Assembly (NCBI GenBank): GCA_026874595.1 | Contig: CM049316.1 | Coordinates: 64,647,176 to 64,711,175, forward strand | Direction of reading: 5' to 3' | From: Sipunculus nudus | Lineage: Eukaryota; Annelida; Sipuncula; Golfingiida; Sipunculidae | Length of the DNA stretch: 64,000 nucleotides | Part shown: positions 47,389-57,789 of the stretch, in pieces | Layout: each line of letters opens with the position of its first letter | How positions within the stretch are numbered: the first letter of the stretch is position 1 | The notes under the pieces: model-generated | What the model was told of the DNA's origin: nothing | Database searches by the model: none | What the model saw: the letters and a program-made list of their open reading frames with translations, nothing else | Made by a program: the position numbers and the translations under genes

Positions 47389-48295
47389 TTTTTTTTTCTT
47401 TCTTCTCTGTAATAATGTCTCAGACTTATCATTTAAGCATTTATTTTTTTTCATCATCGACATCATTACAGTAACAAAAAAACATTACAAGACAATTGTT
47501 GTATATAAAACAAAGGATGTAGAAATAAAAACACTTCATGTGGCTTCACAATAATCAAGAACTATTGAGAATGGCGAGTATTTGTCCCCATTTTTCAAGA
47601 TGCTTATCTACTAATTCATTATTTTCTGATGTTTTACGTTCGATCTTTTCATACTGCTTCACATGCGCAAGGAATGTTGACAGTGAAGGAACCTTGCCCT
47701 GCTTACGTTGACTGAATATGATAAACTTTTAAATTAATAACAAGAAATCAACAAGCTGTTTAAACGGCGTATTATCCGGGCAACCCATATACACAGTTTC
47801 AGGTGTTAATGGTGGCATATAGATGCCAGCTCGATGCGCCCAATTTATAAGGTGAAAGTTAAGAGATTTAACCATGAAACATTCACAGAACAAATGGACA
47901 ACTGATTCTTTATCCATAAAACAGTATGAACATCTATGTATATAATTTATCATTGACGATTAATGTATTATGTATGATTTTGAATTGAAACTGTCTTAAG
48001 TACATATCCAAAGTAGTTTCATATACATTTTTTACAGCTCTTTTCCAACAAACATTATTCAAAACAAGATTCCCTTGCAAATTTATTTTATTCACTGGTT
48101 CTTCAACTTTGTCCTGAATTATTCGTGAGTAGACCTGTTTGAAATTCACATTTGCAGCATTATCTAAATTTTCACCTCCAGAGAAAATGTTTTTAAACTC
48201 TGTTTCATCGCAAGTATTTTGGTTCCTTAACAGTTCATTTTTGCGGAATGGCCTCTTGTAATCCTCTCCAGTGAATAAAATTAATTGTAGCGTCT
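47389..48295 (-). mobile_element. 5'-truncated LINE insertion with target duplication
   Basis: GGGATCTTTTGCGTT occurs at 47374-47388 and again at 48296-48310, bounding the insertion as a target-site duplication. The looser match extends outward to ATTGTAGCG on both sides. On the minus strand the insert ends in an A-rich tail (the T-rich 47386-47402 on the plus strand), as expected for target-primed reverse transcription. The minus-strand coding content is the C-terminal part of a LINE ORF2. It contains TTLDMYLRQFQFKIIHNTLI (48000-48010 region), then after one frameshift RCSYCFMDKESVVHLFCEC, the Cys/His cluster near the end of L1/Tx1-type ORF2 proteins. It is truncated at its 5' end before the reverse transcriptase, so it was dead on arrival. 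Confidence 0.9.
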
Positions 48296-48310
48296 GGGAT
48301 CTTTTGCGTT

Positions 48311-49166
48311 GGGGAAATCAGCAAAACACAAGAAGTTCCAAGTGGTAGAGACTTTGGTGTATTAATTCAGTAAACACATGTACAAAGCATGCCGGTCATT
48401 TCATGTGTGTCCAGCTCAGAGGTCAGTTCAAATTTCTACTACTTACCCAGACATCCGGCAGCATCATCATACTTTGCCCTGACGTTACCAGGGGGAGACT
48501 GATGGGCTGCTCGTTAACACACAGATAGGATCATGCTGAGATACAAAAATTTACATTCTATTTCAGCAATTAATTTAAATCTGTCTTTACTCATGTTAAT
48601 GACACATTATACAAAATCTACTTTATGAAATTAAATTAAAATTCACATCCACATGAAATGTGACCCAAAGATTATAAATGTAGAATTGGTATCAAACTAA
48701 CATATAGCTATTACTTACTGTAAAGGTTCTTACAAAGTTTAGTACTTAAACAGACACTGAAAATCCACTTAAACCATTATTGCAGGACCACAAAATAAGA
48801 TGGAAGGATGAAAACAGAGTTAATTAAATTTACAGGAATCTAGCAGTGTTCTAAATATAAAGATAATATATGTATAATACTGACACTATAATACTAATTT
48901 ATATAAGAATTAATATGGCCCAACAAACTCACATACTGTGGGTGACTGTCCAGTGGGTTGACCATATGGTGTGACACACAGCATGGTTCTTCATATATAA
49001 AGTTAATAGTACAAATTGCGGAACATACCAAATGGAATAGCATCACTTAATTCAGCTCTACCACACGTCTTCTTTTCGGATACCGTGTTCCATTGGTACA
49101 TATAAAGCAAGAATTCTAACAGTGCCTTGACAGGAAACAGGTGTACTTAAAGACAAAATTGCATTG
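48311..49166. other. Intergenic sequence, no gene seen
   Basis: AT-rich; nothing was recognised. Confidence 0.5.
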
Positions 49167-49764
49167 TCTCTCTGCCGGCCAGGTCTATATCTGCATAATA
49201 TTTCATTTTTATCGAACGATAACTATAACATGTTGTGTATGCACAACATGTTAGACACAAAACAGATAAAAACAATGGTTCATGTGTCTATCCGTCCATC
49301 ATCAGGTTTCACATGTATGGGCGCCAATAGGTGATGGATGGGGGAAAATCTTTATCAATCAGAGGGGGCTAAACATGGTAATTTTTCTAGCTTATTTAAT
49401 GAGTATAGTTTTGTAATAAAATAGAAGCTGTAGCTGCAATCAATTAAAAATACTTGTTGTTAACAAAAGCATGCCACAGTGTCGCAAATTTCCTCAAATA
49501 TCAATGAAATGAAGTATTCAGAAATTAATAAATTAGCAAAATAACTGATAATATGAAATGATTACCACGACACTGCATTACTCGGCCATTAAACACTTTA
49601 TAAAAAAAATGCAGGTTTTATTGATAGAAACTTTTAAGAAAAAACTTTGCTGTTTCTGAAGCAATACTATTCTATGTTATTTTAATTTCAAATTGCCTTA
49701 GTATTGCTTAAATGTTTGTTAAAATTCTAAATGCACACACTCGACAGTCGCGATTATCAGATAA

Positions 49765-50037
49765 CCCCCCCCCCCCCCCCAAACCGGGATTCTGGGTTCC
49801 CCACTGATAACATTATTATGATTAATACATTATATAGAGAAAATGGGAGGTAGATGTGGTTCCCCCCCCCCCACAGAAAGGTGTTCTGGATCCACAACTA
49901 ATAACGTATGCTTAATACACTATATTGAGAAAATGGGGAGGAGGTTAGATGTTGTATAACCCGTTATAAAGACCTATGTGTGTGAGGGGAGGGCGGGCGG
50001 GTGTCGAAGTCTCCCCCCCCCCCCCCTCCCCCCCCCC
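49765..50037. repeat. Cluster of three poly-C runs
   Basis: C runs at about 49765-49780, 49862-49873 and 50010-50037 lie within 270 bp. The last is interrupted by a single T. Copy 2 of the long repeat lacks them. Confidence 0.9.
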
Positions 50038-50581
50038 AACAAATTAATTATGCGTCCCTTATGAATCCGGTGAAAACTTTGCATGTGGAGTAACAAGAGA
50101 GATAATTCTCTGACCCTCGCGGGATTGAATTTAGACTCGTTGTGCGTTGGGTGCCAGAATTTTCAATTAAATCAGTTAGTCAGAATGGCGTGACTTCAAA
50201 TTGACCGCTTCCTGATTACTAGCGCCAATGCGGCCTTCTGACATTATAGAATCTACGACCAGCGCACTGGCTGTCAGAGTGCCGTTACATCCTGCAACGA
50301 GGAACGCATTTTAAGGAGCCATGAGGATGCAAATATTTTCGTCATTTTCAAAAATGCCTCATGGCCTAAAAGTACGCTGTCAATCGACTTAAACCAGACC
50401 AATCCGTAGTTTGTTTTTAAGTATTTTCTAACTGTACCTCCCATTAGTGAGAAAAATTCAGTTTTAACTCAGCATTTTGTTAAATCCCTCTGGATTTTGT
50501 TGAATTTCTGACCAGCTTTGCTTGCACAGGTTACTGAACGCATCCAACTTGTAGGCGATATAGGAAATGACTTGTTACCAT

Positions 50582-51640
50582 CAGACATGGGTTATTCGTA
50601 TTCAGTTTTCGTATTCATTGTATTCGAATACAGTTTTTTTCAGTATTCGTATTCGAATACATTGGTAAAACGTACACAAGTATTTGTATTCGTTTTCAAA
50701 TACATTGCAGAAGTATTCAAATTCATGAATACTATTCATGAATACATGCAGTATACATTTGTTCTTTTGTCCTTTATCCATATGAAAAATTGTGCCATTA
50801 TTTCAATAGTGACTGATTTGGACCCACTTAAAACATGCACAGTAACAATCTTATTTACACATTTTGACATTTTTATATATTCATATTAAATTAATATTAA
50901 TGTGCATATTCTGTCATGAGTATGTACAAGACATTGCAAGAAAACACATCTTGTTGAACATATCTACTGAACCTTGAAGTGTGGTTACTGTTCACTCTAG
51001 CGTCTGGGCCAATATAAGGAATTCATGCATTAACACAGTTCTTGTACTGTGACTAACTCTGGCTATCAGTGCTATTAATTAATTAAGTCTAAGCAGTCCA
51101 GGTGAGCTAATCCACGTCATTGCCTGACTACCCCTACAAATACTCTAACATGTGTCAGAGACATCACTTCAGTTTCTGACTCACACTGTGATCTGCTGTC
51201 TGTTAGAGATATTGTAGAAATGTAATCAGTATGGCATCAGCTCCCAAGATGTCAGTGATTCATGATCATTTTGACGTGCAAGATTGCACCAATGGATCTT
51301 ATATACCAAAATGCAAGTACTGTGCTGCACAGATTTCAAATACTGAAAAAAACATACGAATCTCCTAAAACACTTGCATGAATATTTAAAATTTTAAAAT
51401 ATAACACATTTTGCAGGTGTGAATATATGACATATATATTGCAGTAAATTGTATTAAACAAGAATGATACTTGATAGTATCTTCTGTTTCAGTAAATTGT
51501 TTTCTTATTGATATATGTATACATTTGTATTCGTATTCGTATTCGAATACATTTCTGTTTTGGAGTATTTGTATTCGTATTCGTGTACCCCTGCTGTGTT
51601 CGTATTCGTTTACATTTCTCCCGTAATAGATCCATGTCTT
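50582..51640 (+). mobile_element. 1.06-kb hAT-like element with BED-finger relic
   Basis: The element starts CAGACATGG and ends CCATGTCTT, a near-perfect short inverted pair. It is bounded by an exact 8-bp duplication, GTTACCAT, at 50574-50581 and 51641-51648. An 8-bp duplication is the hallmark of hAT elements. Copy 2 of the host repeat keeps the unoccupied site at about 62121-62135, which proves insertion. GTATTC/GAATAC palindromic words are concentrated near both ends (50595-50760 and 51520-51615). The interior holds one broken BED-type zinc finger (51231-51400) but no catalytic DDE region, so the element is non-autonomous. Confidence 0.85.
51231..51400 (+). pseudogene. BED zinc-finger fragment of a hAT transposase
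   Basis: From the ATG at 51231 the frame reads MASAPKMSVIHDHFDVQDCT followed by KCKYCAAQIS and a stop at 51366-51368. An HF pair, then C-x2-C, is the first half of a BED finger, the DNA-binding domain at the N-terminus of hAT transposases. With a single-base shift near the stop the next codons give LKHLHEYLK, the expected His-containing second half. The finger is therefore complete but frameshifted, and no other part of the transposase remains. Its position between hAT-type ends and an 8-bp duplication agrees with this identity. Confidence 0.7.
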
Positions 51641-52413
51641 GTTACCATACAGGCGGTATTTCAGTTTGGGTTGAGTTCACATGTATTCTTTAATATTAAT
51701 TTATCATTCATAGCCTAATGTTAAGATTAAGTATTGTTTACCAGGATATCAATGCAACATGACTGTAGACCACTGCGATGCATTCCTCGGTATGGCTTGC
51801 ATCAGGTCTCAAGTTAGGTTTACCAGTCCAATTAAGTGCCTACTGCTTCGTGATTACCTGATCAGTCGCTATCTGAATACACGTCCATTCCGGAACCGTC
51901 TTTATAATTAGAACTTCACGCTATCAGGGGATAAGATACGGAAAATTCTGGTCTTCGTTAGGCCAAAAAAGGTATTGTTCTCAGGCACTCTTTTTCAGAA
52001 TTCAGTGCGGGCGGTCGGTATTTTACTTTTGACCCCTTTTTGTATGTTTCAATAAAAAGGATATATAATCAGGGAAAAGCATGAAAATAACAAATTTTTG
52101 GCTAAACAAGTAAAAACACTAAATAAATTATATTATTTATCTTCTTCAAAGATAACAATTAAAATTAAATTTTTGATGCGGGGTGTTAAAATTGACGTGG
52201 GCAGTGCCTGAGAACCATAACATTATTTTTTTTCGGGGGGGGGGGGGGCTCCATAGGGGATAATGTTGTTTTGAGTGTAAAGTGGTCCCTCAGGTCAGGA
52301 GGACAGTCTTAGCTAAATTAAATCACAACCGTTTAAAGGCGCGGTCTGGCTTAAAATTTCCTTTACATTTATACGGGTGTGTTGTCTTAACCACATGCAG
52401 AGAAAAAGCTACA

Positions 52414-54310
52414 AATTAATTAAAAATTAATGGCTTTCCTGGACTTAATAAGTAGAGCACGGAGTGTCTTATGATCAATATTTCAGTCTACCTCAGAGCT
52501 AGCCTTATCATTTGTAACAATTTATTTCAATTGTCATGAGTTTGTATCAATATTTAAACATTATTCGGACTTTTAAGATGATCAGTGGTAATAAGACTTT
52601 TAAAACTTATCCCTCCAGTTGCGTTTTTCCGGAAGTACAGTGACCTTCCTCTTTCCTTTAGGCCTTTCTCTTTAATAGATGTTGTGGTGTGCACACTACT
52701 TCTAAACTTTGACATTGCATTATAAGTTAAATAAGTAAGTTCTTGACAAAACCCACTATATGGTTTAATCAACTATCAGTCGATTTCTTTCCAGGTTCTG
52801 ACCGCGATTCATAAGTTTTATGAATCTTTCTCTTAATCTTTAAAAAAATATGAGGAAACTGTTTTATGTTATACTGTAACATTTGTTTGAAACCAGACTT
52901 ATATATATATATATATTTGGCGATACACATCCTTACCAAACTTAAAGGACATAATCAGACCAATATTATGCCTGGTTTTTTTCACAATGTCAGTTCAGTT
53001 TTGCTTTGTACGAAAGTTTCCCCAGCTAAACCATCCCAGCACATGGTCTCAGTAGCTCCCTTTCAACTGTTTAGCACCCTGTGATTCTGTGTGTAAATAA
53101 ACACGGTCAGTGTGTCTGTTTACTATAACAAGGTAGCGTGACCGGATGTCCGATTATGCGCATGGGCGACCGATCCAAAACCTGCTTTTAGGGACCCATG
53201 CATGTTTAGTATATATGAAGTATGGAATTTCCTTCTTAAAATATTGAGGCTTTTGCCAAAAATTTCGTTCGAAAACCCTGAAATCCGACTTGCATCATTG
53301 AAAATTCTTAACTTTTCGCGCACGCACAGTGGTACCCATATCATGCAATTTAACAAATCAAGATTTTTGAAGCTTCCAACCTTTTCTTCTTTCATGTGTC
53401 TCCTCCTAATTTGGGGGTTGTCGCGCATGCGCAAGATCTTGCTTTGATAATCAGAAACTATGTTTACTCCCACACAGAAACCATATCAACGTGTAAATAA
53501 GCTTTAAACAGGAGAATTGGAAAGAGTAAGTCCGTAAGGCGTGCTGGTTTAGGTGGGGACACTTTTTTATTCAGTCAGAAAAACTAATAACGTTTATGAA
53601 CCTTTGATATTTTATCCGAAAATCTCCTGTTATTGTTGTTGAGATTTTGGCTGACCTCAGAAAAAGACTATACTTTGGTTCGTTTAGAGGAGGATCGAGA
53701 GGCAGGAGCCGCCAAGGGTTTTGCAATTGCTTCATTAAAAACTGAAATATTTTCCGTGCTCAGTTCCCTTTATGTGTTTGCAATCCAGTGCATTGGGCGT
53801 ATAGCACCGGCCATATTACAACTGAATTACTAGATTTGTGATAAACGTTTTCTTTTAAACATGTTTTGTTTGCCTGTTCACAGATCATAAGCCAATCAAA
53901 GAAATCATGGATCCTGTCCTCAAATGAGGACTGAATTCCGTCGCAAGTAAATATCTAATTATTTATGCATCAAGTTTGCCTGGGGAATTATGTGAAACCA
54001 ATGTCACAGGTCTGAATTTGTACACTGGTCAGAAAGAAAAGCACGATAGTCTCAGAGTTGGTGGCTGCAATAAGCATATAATCTTGTTGAATTTTATAGC
54101 AGAATGGAAGAGTTTTATAAGGCTTCACATTTAAAATAAATACTAACAGAACGGCAATGTCAAATACTGCATGCATTTTATAACTAGAATACGGGTAGTC
54201 GACGAGCGACTACGTGTATCCGCCGAAATCAGAGTGTGCACAATGGGGAAGTGAGGCATGGATTGAGTGGCAAGGGGAAATAAAGTGAGGTGTGTTGCAT
54301 ATAAGCATGG
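52414..54310. other. Intergenic sequence, no gene seen
   Basis: A 116-codon minus-strand frame (53123-53473) overlaps an 81-codon plus-strand frame, and neither has a known domain. A GCGCATGCGC palindrome sits at about 53424-53433. Confidence 0.45.
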
Positions 54311-55138
54311 ATGTCTGCAGCCGAAATGTGTATATGTAGGTTGCGACACCTACCACAAAATCCAGAAAGCTGTCCAAGTTGTTTACGTATGCAAAATTTT
54401 AGGAGGATAAGTCAAACCACTACTTGTATATGAGTGATTTTATCCCACAGCAAACAAACAGAAGGACACGGTGCAAAAATGGTGGCAGGTGGCGCCAGCA
54501 ATTTTGTGTATGATTAAGAGCTATGTGAGATCTATACATATGCAAAATTTCAGGGGGATATGTCAAACCAGTCCTGAGATATAGGCCTGAATGTCTGCGA
54601 CGTAAAAATAAATGTACGCGGCGTCACCTGCCACAAAATCAAGAAAGCTATCCAAGAAATATGAAAATGCAAAATTTTAGGCAGATATGGCAAACCACTG
54701 CCGAGGTATGAGTGATTTATCCCACGGCAGACAAACAGACGGACGCTGTGCAAAAATGGTTGCTGGTGGCGCCACCAGTATTGCGTATGATAAAGAGCTA
54801 TGTGAGATTTATACACATGCAAAATTTTGGCCTAATCGGTCAAACGGTTAGCGAGATATGCTTGCATGTCTGCAGCGTAAACGTGAATGAAGGTAGCGCC
54901 ACCTGTCATAAAATCAAAAAAGCTGTCCAGCATGTATGAACCTGCAAAATTTCAGGTGTATAAGTCAAACCATGCATTGCCAAGATATGAGTTATTTTAT
55001 CCCAATTCAGATGAACATGTGGACGCTGTGCAAAAATGGTTGCAGGTGGCGCCGCCAGTTTTGCGTATGATAAAGAGCTATGTGAGATCTATATACATGC
55101 AAAATATTGCCCCAATCGTTCAAACAGTTCCCGAAAAT
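54311..55138 (+). repeat. Three tandem units of about 280 bp
   Basis: Units begin at ATGTCTGCAG-like sequence at 54311, 54591 and 54866. Each contains, in order, a CACCTGCCACAAAATCAAG-like segment, GCAAAATTTTAGG, TCAAACCA, a GAGTGATTTTATCCCA-like word, GCTGTGCAAAAATGGTTGC, GGTGGCGCC, GAGCTATGTGAGAT and a second CATGCAAAATTT. The ATGCAAAATTT...TCAAACC...GAGATATG module therefore occurs twice per unit, giving a nested repeat. Units differ at many positions, so the array is old. Short frames through it are not maintained from unit to unit. Confidence 0.85.
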
Positions 55139-55360
55139 GAGGGCGCAGCAGTTCACATGTGACCCGATCATAATTCCGAATTGCGAAAAAATTCCGCTCA
55201 GTGGTTATGGAGGAGTCAGTGACTTACATTAGGTCAGCTCTCATCCCGCCACTACCATGATTTCTGTTTTAATAGCTAAAATCACTCTTTGGAGGTAACG
55301 AAAGAATAATCGAGATATGCTGTTCTGATCAGCCCCCTCCCCCCAGCTACCTTGGGAAAA
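55139..55360. other. Intergenic sequence, no gene seen
   Basis: No feature was recognised. Confidence 0.4.
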
Positions 55361-55487
55361 ACTGGCCTAGAACTGGACGCTGACGGGCCTTACGAATAGC
55401 CCCCGGCCTGACCGCGGCGTTTAGGGGGGGGGGGGGCGGTGTTTATTAGACCCGGCAGCGTCCAGTTCTGGACCACAGTTAGGGAAA
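55361..55487. mobile_element. GC-rich foldback element with poly-G loop
   Basis: AGAACTGGACGCTG at about 55369-55382 is repeated in inverted form as CAGCGTCCAGTTCT at about 55462-55475. The match continues outward less exactly (AACTGGCC / GGACCACAGTT) and inward (CGGGCC / GACCCGG). The loop is GC-rich and holds a G run at about 55425-55436. It may be a miniature transposon or a structural palindrome. Confidence 0.6.
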
Positions 55488-56629
55488 TACAAAATTTTTA
55501 GAACGGTAAGTACTGAAAAACACAGCAGGATTTCGCATCATTTTGCACTTTGAATTACCCCGAATTGCGTCATTGCAGAGTAAAGTTTCAAAATGTTTCC
55601 ACAGTTTATGAAAAGGAAGCCCCTTCCCTTACCTTCTAAACTAACCTGATCTAACCTATTCTCAGAATCCTAACCATTCAAATACTCTAGTGTTCTGAAA
55701 TACCAAACACTGTCATAACTGTCTGTTATTGATATTGTAAATTGCTCAAAATGTACAATCTATTAAAACTATAATTTAAACTGGAAATTGACCTTTCAGT
55801 GAATGCAATCCTCCGCCATTCACTTATTTGGCTCGAATTCCAAGCTTCATTTGTGCATAAGTGACAGATTAGACAACGTTCTTTGACGACTTTCCTGAAT
55901 CCGAATCATGTGCCGGATCTACACCAAAATCTAAAATTGACAAATTTCGGACATGCCTGAATTTCATGAGATTCCGTTCATTTTTGCGTGAGTGATGATG
56001 AGAACAAACACACAAACACACACAGACAAGAACTGGGAAGGCATACCCCCTCCCCCTTGCAGAGTAAAATAAATCAGGCTCTATAACACGTGACATTCCT
56101 GTGTCGAAACCTGGAACAATCCCCAGATAAAGTTTTTGTATTATATTGTTTTGGTTCCATCGCTCATGGGAATATTTATTCATGTACATTCTCTTCTCCC
56201 AGACCAGTAGCAGGACTTTCGTTCAGAAAGCCATATATCATTTATACGAGAGGAACGTAATAATAATATTAAACTTTCACAAACTATTACATTAATGTAA
56301 CATATTTGTAAGAAGTACGAAACAGGTTCACCTTTCTAAAATATTTTCAAAGCTGAGGTTACATTCAAGTGGTATTTGTATCTTTTAAATGCGTAAGCCC
56401 GCACAGCAGGAGGTTTTGACGTCTTAACGACCACAAACAATGCCGTCTTCCTATTAACCTTCTAAATATACATTCCAGTGGACAACACAGGATGTCTCGT
56501 AGTGCCCGTGCACCTGGCGTTTCATTTGAAGCATTATGCTTGCAGAAGATCACGTGGTCACTTTGTCTTGTGACGTCACCATCCTGCCATGCGTCGTTTC
56601 TAATTGAAACGAACGTCTTCTGTTTGGGC
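55488..56629. other. Intergenic sequence, no gene seen
   Basis: The minus-strand frame at 55869-56189 has no recognised domain. TGACGTCA is at 56571-56578. Confidence 0.45.
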
Positions 56630-57005
56630 ACTGTGGGACGGGAGAGACTACTTGTCTCAAATGTAAAACAAAATATCAAAATATGTTACATTTCAAGGGA
56701 AACGCCTTCTGTTTACTTTCAACAAGTGCATGCTTACAAAATATTACTGATTCTGTAACGTCCTTACCACTGAAACGCCCATGTTTATATAATTTGCTTA
56801 AAAAAATTCTTATCCAACACAACTGAAGGGACTACATTGTGCTCTTCACTACATATAAATTTATACCTGGGCGTCTGGTTTATTTAAAATCCCAGGTGCA
56901 TTGTGGGGTTCAGATTTTGACTCCAGCAATCCCTAAACAGCAGAGTCGTAGCCTACGCTTGTGATTCCGAGTCTGTGCAGTGTCGCGCCTGGCGACTTCT
57001 GCTAA
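56630..57005 (+). repeat. Dispersed repeat, plus-strand partner of 37635-37965
   Basis: Inverted relative to its partner. The most conserved part is CAGGTGCATTGTGGGGTTCA with TCAGATTTTGACT (about 56893-56922). Frames on both strands upstream (56365-56758) are not conserved. Confidence 0.75.
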
Positions 57006-57679
57006 GGGAGATCATATGTCGTTAGACGTAAGTGTTAGATTTCATTTTTATTTGCCGCTAAAAAAACGCTCCGACAGCACAGCCATGCTGTGTTTACCGC
57101 GTCCTGAATAGCCCCCATAGCCATGTTAAACACACAATGGTGCCTAGCTTTAAAAAAAAATTCCACTAACTTTTTTGGTGCATTTGGTGCAGCTGTTCCA
57201 ATGTTCCTGCTATTTCATTAAATAGAGCTATTGATTTTTATTAGCGGGTGGCTGCAGGAATATCCCGGGGGGGGGTTTTGATGTCTTCGAAAAGATCTTG
57301 TTTATGTGACATGTTCGACTCGCTGCATCATTAGTCCATTTTTAGCGCGATACATAATTCGAGGGAAGCGGTCGGGGTCCAAGAAACGGCAGGTATCTAA
57401 TAGTCTACCTCCTGTAAATTAAACTTTGTCTCGTCAAGTCCGCGCGGCTTTGCAGAATTCTCAAAACAAAGCTAATTTTAAGTTACAGGGACACCAGCCA
57501 TATTTGTCATCATTGTGTCAACCTCTTCAATGTTATGTTAATTCTGGTATTCCTTCCACGTTCACTGTGCTTCTCAATGTATATATATATTGTAATGTAT
57601 TTTATCCCTGAGCAACAGTAAAAAAACTGTTTCGCCTACCAGGGATCTTTTAAGAACGAGCTGATTATTCACGGTTCAC

Positions 57680-57683
<4 letters not shown>
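57006..57683. other. Intergenic sequence, no gene seen
   Basis: Contains ACAGCACAGCCATGCTGTGT near 57075, a short imperfect hairpin. No gene was recognised. Confidence 0.45.

Positions 57684-57752
<69 letters not shown>
57684..57752. repeat. (TA)n microsatellite
   Basis: About 34 TA repeats ending just upstream of the minisatellite. Confidence 0.95.
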
Positions 57753-57755
<3 letters not shown>

Positions 57756-57789
57756 TATGAGGGCTATACTTTATCGGCGTCACACAACT

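Larger units (their letters stand above)
49167..52413 (+). repeat. Long repeat, copy 1 (partner of 61003-62598)
   Basis: Collinear anchors include ATCTGCATAATATTTCATTT, GACACAAAACA, TGCATGTGGAGTAACAAGAG, GATTACTAGCGCCA, CGCATCCAACTTGTAGGCGA, ATATCAATGCAACATGA and AAATTAAATCACAACCGTTT. Compared with copy 2, this copy has gained the hAT-like element at 50582-51640, a segment of about 300 bp (51968-52260) and several poly-C or poly-G runs. A shorter third copy lies at 8155-8690. The repeat is clearly a mobile or amplified unit of at least 1.6 kb without surviving coding sequence, and its class is unknown. Confidence 0.9.

Noticed and set aside
47089-47554. Overlapping 125- and 138-codon frames on opposite strands
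   Set aside because: Lysine or phenylalanine runs come from the LINE A-rich tail and neighbouring T runs. The frames cross the LINE insertion boundary.
53123-53473. 116-codon minus-strand frame
   Set aside because: No recognisable domain, and an 81-codon frame is open on the opposite strand over the same bases. Chance openness is more likely.
54311-55138. CRISPR-like array
   Set aside because: Units are about 280 bp and diverged throughout. There are no short identical repeats with unique spacers and no cas genes, and the sequence is eukaryotic in character.
56365-56758. Overlapping 104- and 88-codon frames on opposite strands
   Set aside because: The region merges into a dispersed repeat, and the frames are not conserved in the partner copy at 37.6 kb.
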